Source of the DNA: Alphaproteobacteria bacterium
GTDB taxonomy: Bacteria; Pseudomonadota; Alphaproteobacteria; Rhizobiales; Aestuariivirgaceae
Direction of reading: 5' to 3'
Length of the DNA stretch: 7,347 bases
NCBI GenBank assembly: GCA_005884715.1
Contig: VAZZ01000191.1
Coordinates: 1 to 7,347, forward strand
Positions 1-5,365 of this stretch are shown here, one piece after another. The position numbers and the translations under genes were made by a program. The number at the start of each line of letters is the position of its first letter. Position 1 is the stretch's first letter. The notes below the pieces were generated by a model that did no database searches, was not told the DNA's origin, and saw only the letters and a program-made list of their open reading frames with translations.

Positions 1-1037
1 AGGAACTCTCGATCGAGGAGGCCAGGCGGCATAATGGGCCGGTGATCTTCATCCGGGCGGATGCGGTCATCGATCAGCCCTTGATCCCGATCCTGGCGAA
101 GCGGCCCAATCTCCTGATGATCGGCAGCACTGCAAAGGATACCGCACCGCTTGCCATTCAGGCGCTGGGCCGGCATGCCGATGCAATCGTCGACATATTG
201 CAGAATGGCGGCGAGCCGGCACCCGAATTGCAATTTCTGTCACGCACTCCCGATCAGCTCGATGCCAAATTCTGGAAGGCGTTGCGCAAACGCGAGGTCC
301 CCTATGCGTTTCGTCTGGCCGCGAACAACAGGCCTGAGGTCGAATGGCGGATGTTCATGGGGACTTATAAGGGGGCGACCGACCTCGTGACCAAACATCT
401 TTGGCCGCGGCCCGCCTTCCTGGTCACAAGATGGCTCGCGCCGCGCAGCATCACGCCGAACATGGTGACATTGATCGGCGCCATCATGGTTTTCTTGGCT
501 TTCTGGTTCTTCCTCAATGGCCAGTTCGGCCTGGGCCTCCTGGCGGCCTGGTTCATGACCTTCCTTGACACTGTCGACGGCAAGCTCGCACGCACCACGC
601 TGACCTCCAGCAAATGGGGCGATGTCTTCGATCACGGTCTCGATCTCGTCCATCCGCCTTTCTGGTATGTCGCCTGGGGGCTGGGTCTGCGCCAGACGGC
701 CTATGCTCTCGACAGCCGGACATTCTGGATCGCCATTGCGGCCATCCTCGGCGGCTACATACTCCAGCGCCTGATGGAAGGATTTTCGATCAAATGGTTG
801 GGCCTCGAGATACATATCTGGCGGAAAATCGATACCGTGTTTCGCCAGATCACCGCACGCCGCAATCCCAATCTGGTGATCCTCACCGCCTTTACCCTGT
901 CGGGACGCCCCGATTGGGGACTCATCGCAGTAGCCTGGTGGACCGTCATCTGCCTTGTGCTGCATGGCCTGCAGCTGCTCCAAGCCCTCTTTGCCCAGCG
1001 CAGCGGTCCGCTTGAATCCTGGATGGCAAAGAGCTGA
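1..1037 (+). CDS. CDP-alcohol phosphatidyltransferase with N-terminal nucleotidyltransferase-like region (5' partial)
   Basis: Integral membrane enzyme of the CDP-alcohol phosphatidyltransferase family, which transfers a phospho-alcohol from a CDP-activated donor with release of CMP. Counting from the GTG at 42, the complete signature D-x2-DG-x2-AR-x8-G-x3-D-x3-D is present at residues 176-201 (D176, D179, G180, A183, R184, G193, D197, D201). It is preceded by the usual SITPNMVTLIG segment (136-146) and surrounded by about five hydrophobic helices, the last at roughly 290-317. Residues 1-100 are soluble; IFIRADAVIDQPLI looks like the strand and metal-binding Asp of a sugar-nucleotidyltransferase fold, as in fused inositol-phosphate cytidylyltransferase/phosphatidyltransferases. 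The frame stays open upstream to base 3, reading ELSIEEARRHNGPV, which fits the same fold. There is no ATG and no well-placed ribosome site before 42, so the true start probably lies before the window. The gene heads a tightly coupled trio with a lipid kinase and a second nucleotidyltransferase, pointing to headgroup attachment to ceramide. By synteny it may match one of the Caulobacter cpg genes; the headgroup substrate is not readable. Confidence 0.85.
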   Translation, partial: ELSIEEARRHNGPVIFIRADAVIDQPLIPILAKRPNLLMIGSTAKDTAPLAIQALGRHADAIVDILQNGGEPAPELQFLSRTPDQLDAKFWKALRKREVPYAFRLAANNRPEVEWRMFMGTYKGATDLVTKHLWPRPAFLVTRWLAPRSITPNMVTLIGAIMVFLAFWFFLNGQFGLGLLAAWFMTFLDTVDGKLARTTLTSSKWGDVFDHGLDLVHPPFWYVAWGLGLRQTAYALDSRTFWIAIAAILGGYILQRLMEGFSIKWLGLEIHIWRKIDTVFRQITARRNPNLVILTAFTLSGRPDWGLIAVAWWTVICLVLHGLQLLQALFAQRSGPLESWMAKS

Positions 1038-1939
1038 TGACGCGCGGCCTCATCGTCAATCCGCAATCGGCGCATGTGATCGTCCGCGTCCTTGAGAATT
1101 TCTCCCAGCTCAACCCGTTCCTGGCCGAAATGGCGGAAGCTCGGGTGAGCGAACTCTTCGTGAGTTCGGGCGACGGCACCGTTCACGCCATCCAGACCGA
1201 GATCGCCGAACGCTACGCAGCTTCTTTCTTTCCGCGCCTGGCGCTTCTGTCGCATGGCACCACCAACATGACCGCGGCCGACCTTGGCTTCCGCAACCGC
1301 AACGTGAAGGTCCAGGCGGATTTCATCGCCAATAGGGAGCCTCGCCTGTTGCTCAGGCGCCCGACCTTGCGGGTGGTCAACCCGAAGGACGGCAAGGTTC
1401 GTCACGGCATGTTCCTCGGCACCGGGGCCATATGGCAAGCGACCTTGTTTTGCCAGGACGCAATCCATGGCGTCGGTCTCAAGGGAGATATGGCCACTTT
1501 CGCGACCCTCGCTGCGGTCGTTGCAAAATCCATCTTCTCTGCCGCCGACCCCACCGATCGGACACGGATTGACCGGCCCTATCAGATCGGATTTTCCCGC
1601 GATGGCGCCGATGCCGTCAATGGCCAGCACCTGCTGCTTCTCGCCACGACCCTCGACAAGCTTATCCTCGGCACTCGACCGTTTTGGGGCGGCAAGGACG
1701 GCCCGATACGCATCTCCACCATTCCCTATCCGGTTCCCAGCATTGCGCGCTGGCTGGTGCCCTTGATGTATGGCAGCGAAGCCCGCAAGGCGCCGTTGGG
1801 CGCCCACAGCCTGTGCGGAAGCGCTTTCGATATCGCCACCGCGACGCCCTTCGTCATCGACGGCGAGTTCTTCGAAGGGCCGCAGGATAGACCCCTGCAT
1901 CTCGAAACCGGGCCCGAATTCACCTATGTTTGCGGCTGA
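1037..1939 (+). CDS. cpgB: Lipid kinase of the diacylglycerol-kinase catalytic family, probable ceramide kinase
   Basis: A 300-residue protein that probably phosphorylates ceramide (or a related lipid) with ATP at the inner membrane. Family marks seen: GLIVNPQSA near the N terminus (N8, P9, S11), the nucleotide-binding SSGDGTVHAI (S43-I52), LSHGTTNMTAADLG (71-84) in place of the usual L-x-x-GT-x-ND-x-AR-x-LG, and a C-terminal DGE (275-277) as in YegS/LCB5-type kinases. The distance from NP to GDGT is only about 37 residues, shorter than I expect for this family, and ND is replaced by NM, so it is a divergent member. The ATG shares its A with the TGA of the upstream gene (TGATG at 1035-1039), implying translational coupling; AAAGAG lies just upstream. 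Its neighbours are a CDP-alcohol phosphatidyltransferase, a Tam41-like protein and a ceramide operon, which favours ceramide over diacylglycerol. The symbol follows Caulobacter ceramide kinase CpgB by context and family, not by alignment. Confidence 0.8.
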   Translation: MTRGLIVNPQSAHVIVRVLENFSQLNPFLAEMAEARVSELFVSSGDGTVHAIQTEIAERYAASFFPRLALLSHGTTNMTAADLGFRNRNVKVQADFIANREPRLLLRRPTLRVVNPKDGKVRHGMFLGTGAIWQATLFCQDAIHGVGLKGDMATFATLAAVVAKSIFSAADPTDRTRIDRPYQIGFSRDGADAVNGQHLLLLATTLDKLILGTRPFWGGKDGPIRISTIPYPVPSIARWLVPLMYGSEARKAPLGAHSLCGSAFDIATATPFVIDGEFFEGPQDRPLHLETGPEFTYVCG

Positions 1940-2817
1940 TGGACAAAAGCCCTGCGAATATCACCGCACTGGTTGTCGGAACCCTCGATCGCTCGCTCTC
2001 GGCCGACGTCCGCGCGATCGCGGGCCATGTTCGCAAGCAGCATGAGCGAACCGCTGCGATCCTTGCTTATGGCTCCTGCCTCAGAGGCGTGAGCCCGGAT
2101 GAATCGCTGATCGATCTCTATCTATTGATGGAGCGCGACCAGGATGTCAGCGGCAATCCGCTCAGTCGCTGGGCCGCCCGCCTCGTGCCGCCGAACGTCT
2201 ATTATGCGGAAATGACTGAAGCCGGCCGGACATTGCGCTGCAAATACGCCGTCGTGTCCCTAGAGGCCTTTGCCGGGCGCATGAAGCCCAAGACAAGCAA
2301 TCCCTATTTCTGGGCGCGCTTTTCGCAGCCCGCAGCACTCGTCTATGCATCGAAAGATCGAAACCGCGGCGGTGTGGTCGCGGCTATCGTCGATGCAGTC
2401 ACGACCATGTATCGCGCCGCCCTCGCCTCGGCGCCGGCGCGCAGCGAAACGCTGGACATCTGGCGGCTTGGTTTCGAGGAAACCTACCGAACCGAACTGC
2501 GCCCCGAGGCTGACCACCGGGCCGGTGACATCGTCGTGGCAAACAAGGAATTCTATGCGGCCGCGGCCCGTTTTATTGGCAAGCCGGCAGTCCCTTCTGT
2601 GTCTTGGACGCAACGCCGGCTCGCCGGCAAGCTCTTGTCAGTGGCCCGCCTTCTCAAGGCGGCCTTCACCTTCGAAGGCGGCGCATCCTACGCGGCCTGG
2701 AAGATCGAGAGACATAGCGGAAAGAAAATCGTGCTGTCTCCATGGCAGAAGCGACACCCTATTCTCGCCGGCTTCATGCTGCTGCCGAGGCTACTATGGC
2801 GCGGCGCCATCAAATGA
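1939..2817 (+). CDS. Divergent nucleotidyltransferase resembling Tam41/Mmp37 CDP-diacylglycerol synthase
   Basis: A 292-residue soluble or peripheral protein. The ATG at 1939 is preferred to the in-frame TTG at 1930 because it overlaps the kinase stop as TGATG, exactly like the previous junction; there is no clear Shine-Dalgarno, so it probably depends on coupling. AILAYGSCLRG (40-50) followed by SLIDLYLLME (56-65) is the GS...D core of a nucleotidyltransferase fold. The first Asp of the usual D-x-D is Leu here, as in Tam41-type enzymes, which read AYGS then vDFIf. NVYYAEM (86-92) and RTLRCKYAVVSLEAF (97-111) match the Tam41 pattern of VYFN then a KYGVVS-type block, and AAFTFEGGASYAAWKIER (241-258) recalls its C-terminal FTAG-x3-S-x2-Y-x3-K region. 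Inference: CTP-dependent activation of the phospholipid made by the neighbouring kinase, i.e. ceramide-1-phosphate to CDP-ceramide. The match is from memory of motifs, so family membership is moderate and substrate speculative. Alternative: a catalytically altered nucleotidyltransferase with another role. Confidence 0.6.
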   Translation: MDKSPANITALVVGTLDRSLSADVRAIAGHVRKQHERTAAILAYGSCLRGVSPDESLIDLYLLMERDQDVSGNPLSRWAARLVPPNVYYAEMTEAGRTLRCKYAVVSLEAFAGRMKPKTSNPYFWARFSQPAALVYASKDRNRGGVVAAIVDAVTTMYRAALASAPARSETLDIWRLGFEETYRTELRPEADHRAGDIVVANKEFYAAAARFIGKPAVPSVSWTQRRLAGKLLSVARLLKAAFTFEGGASYAAWKIERHSGKKIVLSPWQKRHPILAGFMLLPRLLWRGAIK

Positions 2818-2883
2818 AATATACGCGCAACCGCTTGTTTACCAGGCCAATGGCTGTGCGCGTCGGGCCCGATGAGGGTACTG

Positions 2884-2901
2884 AGGCAGATGATTCTGCC
2901 T
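2884..2901. terminator. Hairpin between convergent operons, possible bidirectional terminator
   Basis: AGGCAGA-TGAT-TCTGCCT is a perfect 7-bp stem with a 4-base loop, placed between the stop codons of the two convergent operons (2817 and 2916). It could end transcripts from both sides. Neither side has a run of T, so a classical intrinsic terminator is not established. Confidence 0.4.
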
Positions 2902-2918
2902 AGAGCTATCGCGCTCTA
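2901..2918. repeat. Inverted repeat overlapping the spt stop codon
   Basis: TAGAGC-TATCGC-GCTCTA is a perfect 6-bp inverted repeat with a 6-base spacer. It directly abuts the AGGCAGA hairpin and shares base 2901 with it. Its right arm contains the spt stop (TAG read on the - strand, 2918-2916). It may form a tandem stem-loop with the previous hairpin at the 3' ends of both transcripts. Confidence 0.35.
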
Positions 2919-4118
2919 AACCGCCTTCCTGTAGTGTCCCTGGGCGACGACCTCTCCGAACAGCGAGACGATCCTGTCGATATCCTCGAAGGTATGCGCG
3001 GCGGAAACCGAACAGCGCAGCAGGCACTGCTTTCCCGGCGTTCCGGGTGGCAGCGCGATATTGACATAGACGCCGGCCTTGAGAAGCGCATTCCACATCG
3101 CGATGGTGGAAACTTCATCGGGGCAGTTGACCGCCACGATCGGGCTGACGCTATCGCAGCCGAGCGCCAGGCCGAGCGACTTGAAACCGTCGAAGAGGCG
3201 GGTGGAATTGACCCGCAGGCGGTTGCGGCGCTGCGGTTCCGCCTTCAGCTTGCGGATCGCCGCAAGCGACGTCGCTACCGTGGCGGGCGAGGGTGAAGCG
3301 GTGAACATGTAAGGGCGCGACGCATAGCGCAGCATGTTGAACTGCGGGTGGTTGCCGGCGCCAAAGCCGCCGATCGCCCCGATGCTCTTCGAGAATGTTC
3401 CGACGACGAAATCGACATCATCCTCGAGTCCCGCCTCATCGGCGAGGCCCCTGCCATTCGGGCCGAGGACGCCGAAGGAATGCGCCTCATCGACCAGGAG
3501 CTGGAATCCGTGCTTCTTCTTGACTTCGACGAAGTCGGCAAGCGGAGCGCGATCACCCAGCATCGAATAGATGCCTTCGACAACGACAAGCCTTCCGCCC
3601 TCATCCTCCGAGCGCGCCAGGCGCTTATCGAGATCGCTCGCATCATTGTGGCGGAACCGCACCAGCTTGGCGCCCGACAGCGTGCAGCCGTCATAGATCG
3701 AGGAATGCGAATCGGCGTCGAGATATATCGTATCCTTGGGCCCGGCGAGCCCCGCCAGCATGCCGAGATTGGCCTGATAGCCGGTGGTGAACATGATACA
3801 GTGCTTGCGGTTGAGGAATTGCGCCAGCTCGAGTTCCAATTCGCGATGCTGGGCATAGGAACCATTGGCGATGCGCGAACCCGTCGTGCCCGTACCATAG
3901 AGGTCGAGCGCCTCTTGCCCTGCCGCGATACAGTCGGGATCGAAGGTGATGCCCATATAGTTGTTGGTGCCGGCCAGAACGGTTTCGCGACCCTCGATGA
4001 TGGCGCGGGTCGGCGACAGGATGCGGTCGTTGGTGAGGCCGACGGCATTGGCGCCTAGGGACAGCATGCGCTCATGGCGCTCGGAAATGGTGCGGTGCTT
4101 GTCGAACAGATCGGTCAT
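2916..4118 (-). CDS. spt: Serine palmitoyltransferase (PLP-dependent alpha-oxoamine synthase)
   Basis: Cytoplasmic 400-residue enzyme that condenses L-serine with an acyl thioester to give 3-ketosphinganine and CO2, the committed sphingolipid step. The alpha-oxoamine synthase layout is complete: GTGTTGSRIANGSYAQHRELE (75-95), DADSHSSIYDG with the PLP-stacking H138, LLVDEAHSFGVLG with D210 and H213, the PLP-lysine block GTFSKSIGAIGGFG with K244, MFTASPSP (271-278), and CLLRCSVSAAHT (365-376) with R368, a block I associate with serine palmitoyltransferases rather than biotin-pathway KAPA synthase or ALA synthase. GTGTTGSR instead of the KAPA-synthase GSGGSR type points the same way. Length is close to, slightly below, soluble bacterial Spt (about 420). 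The ATG is 4 bases after the acyl carrier protein stop (TGATCCCATG) and has AAAGG 9 bases upstream. It is last in the aasR-cerR-acpR-spt operon, whose dedicated ACP suggests an acyl-ACP rather than acyl-CoA donor. Confidence 0.93.
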   Translation of the reverse strand: MTDLFDKHRTISERHERMLSLGANAVGLTNDRILSPTRAIIEGRETVLAGTNNYMGITFDPDCIAAGQEALDLYGTGTTGSRIANGSYAQHRELELELAQFLNRKHCIMFTTGYQANLGMLAGLAGPKDTIYLDADSHSSIYDGCTLSGAKLVRFRHNDASDLDKRLARSEDEGGRLVVVEGIYSMLGDRAPLADFVEVKKKHGFQLLVDEAHSFGVLGPNGRGLADEAGLEDDVDFVVGTFSKSIGAIGGFGAGNHPQFNMLRYASRPYMFTASPSPATVATSLAAIRKLKAEPQRRNRLRVNSTRLFDGFKSLGLALGCDSVSPIVAVNCPDEVSTIAMWNALLKAGVYVNIALPPGTPGKQCLLRCSVSAAHTFEDIDRIVSLFGEVVAQGHYRKAV

Positions 4119-4122
4119 GGGA

Positions 4123-4371
4123 TCACACCTTTGCCAAGCGGCCTTCGACGACCTTCACGAGGTCGGCGATCGAGCGCGTTTCGGAGAGGACATTGAGCGG
4201 AATGTCGATATTGAAGTGATCTTCCACTTCCATGACGAAATCCATCACCGAAACGGAATCGATATTGAGGTCGGCCGAGATATCGGTTTCCGGCTTGAGG
4301 CCGATCTTGGCCGTGTTGAACGGTTCAAGCAGCTGACACAGGGTCGAGAATGTGTCTTCGCTGGCGCTCAT
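4123..4371 (-). CDS. acpR: Acyl carrier protein dedicated to sphingolipid synthesis
   Basis: Small acidic carrier of 82 residues that holds an acyl chain on a 4'-phosphopantetheine arm. The attachment site is S39 in DLNIDSVSVMDFVMEVEDHFNIDIP (34-58): the motif reads DSV where housekeeping AcpP has DSL, followed by the helix-II acidic residues (D44, E48, E50, D51) used to dock partner enzymes. The ATG overlaps the upstream reductase stop as ATGA (4368-4371), and purine-rich GGAGAGAAGAG lies just upstream, so translation is coupled. Placement between the acyl-AMP ligase/reductase and Spt implies it is loaded by the ligase and hands the acyl group to Spt, as proposed for Caulobacter AcpR. The symbol is assigned by context and family, not by alignment. 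Confidence 0.88.
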   Translation of the reverse strand: MSASEDTFSTLCQLLEPFNTAKIGLKPETDISADLNIDSVSVMDFVMEVEDHFNIDIPLNVLSETRSIADLVKVVEGRLAKV

Positions 4372-5345
4372 TTGCTCTTCTCTCCATAAGACTTGGCAGG
4401 CGGTGTTCTATCTGTGGCAGGCTTGCCGGGCAACCATCCTTGTTCGCGATACCAGGCGATCGTGAGGCGAAAGCCTTCGGCGAATTGCCTGAGGCCCGGG
4501 CTCTGCGGATATGTGGCGCGCACGACCCAGTCGCGATGATAGAGCTCGCGCACTTTGCCCAGCGTCAAAGGTATACCAAGCTTGAAGAGGGCTCCCAACC
4601 GCGAAACCGGCCAGGCAAGAGCTTCGAGCAGCCATTGCGGCAGGAAAACTGCTCGGGCTTTGCGCCCTTCGACTTCAGCCGCGATCACCAGGAGATCCGA
4701 CCAGTCATAGCCCCGGGGCCTGCCGTCATCGATCTCTATGAGGCCATGCGAATCGTCCGCCAGTCGGTCGAGCAGGAACTTCGCCAGATCCTCGACAAAG
4801 AGGAGCGAGAACCGCGCCTGCCTCGTGCCGGGAATGAAGGCAATGCGCCGCGTCAACTGCGCAAACAAAGGCAGCGTGGCCCGGTCGCCGGGCCCGTACA
4901 CCACCGGCGGCCTCACGATAAGAAGGCCCTCGGGCCTAAGCGTGCTGAGAACGTCTTCGCCCGCCCGCTTGCTCGCGGCATAATCCGACAATCCAGGTTC
5001 ACGCGCCGACAAGCTCGAGACATGAATGAAACGTTCAACCCCGGCCGCGATCGCCGCCTTGGCCAGATTCTCAGTGCCACCGGTGTTGATGGCGAAGAAC
5101 TGGGCACGATCGGGCGCTGCGATAGCACCCGCGAGATGGATGACGGCGGAAGCGCCGCTGACCAGCCTATCGAGCGCTGCATCATCGTTGAGGCTGCCCA
5201 GAATGACTTCCGCCGATCCGAGGCCGCAAGTGCGCGGCCCCTCGCGCACCAGCAGACGAAGCGGAAATCCCGCTTCGGTGAGCATCTTCACCAGATGCTG
5301 GCCGACAAAGCCGGTACTTCCTGTGAGCGCTATTGGCCCCTTCAT
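4368..5345 (-). CDS. cerR: NAD(P)-dependent epimerase-family reductase, probable ceramide reductase
   Basis: Extended short-chain dehydrogenase/reductase of 325 residues. The Rossmann motif TGSTGFVG (8-15) binds the dinucleotide, HLAGAIA (70-76) and NTGGTENLAKAA (87-98) are typical of extended SDRs, HVSSLSA (108-114) supplies the catalytic Ser, and YAASK gives the Y122/K126 pair. The C-terminal part (about 180-300) is the substrate domain. The family name is epimerase/dehydratase, but in Caulobacter the homologue in this position (CerR) reduces the 3-keto group of the sphingoid/ceramide intermediate, and the same role is inferred here. The start ATG lies 20 bases after the ligase stop with only a weak ribosome site; the stop overlaps the acpR start by 4 bases. 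No signal peptide or membrane helix is evident, so it is probably cytoplasmic or inner-face associated. Confidence 0.85.
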   Translation of the reverse strand: MKGPIALTGSTGFVGQHLVKMLTEAGFPLRLLVREGPRTCGLGSAEVILGSLNDDAALDRLVSGASAVIHLAGAIAAPDRAQFFAINTGGTENLAKAAIAAGVERFIHVSSLSAREPGLSDYAASKRAGEDVLSTLRPEGLLIVRPPVVYGPGDRATLPLFAQLTRRIAFIPGTRQARFSLLFVEDLAKFLLDRLADDSHGLIEIDDGRPRGYDWSDLLVIAAEVEGRKARAVFLPQWLLEALAWPVSRLGALFKLGIPLTLGKVRELYHRDWVVRATYPQSPGLRQFAEGFRLTIAWYREQGWLPGKPATDRTPPAKSYGEKSK

Positions 5346-5365
5346 TGGCCCGGGCGATCCGAGGC

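Noticed and set aside
34..45. ATG at 34 following a GAGGAGG purine run, as a possible gene start
   Set aside because: It reads only three codons before TGA and is out of frame with the phosphatidyltransferase; the purine run falls inside coding sequence that is open to the window edge.
755..1900. 381-codon open frame on the - strand opposite the phosphatidyltransferase and kinase genes
   Set aside because: It spans two well-supported coding genes and its translation shows no recognisable domain; long antisense frames are expected in GC-rich genes.
2863..2872. TCGGGCCCGA palindrome in the convergent gap
   Set aside because: Ten bases of self-complementary GC-rich sequence with no loop; likely chance and no function can be supported.
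2916..4118. Calling this gene KAPA synthase (bioF) or ALA synthase (hemA)
   Set aside because: The GTGTTGSR and CLLRCSVSAAHT blocks and the ceramide gene neighbourhood fit serine palmitoyltransferase; no biotin or heme genes are nearby.
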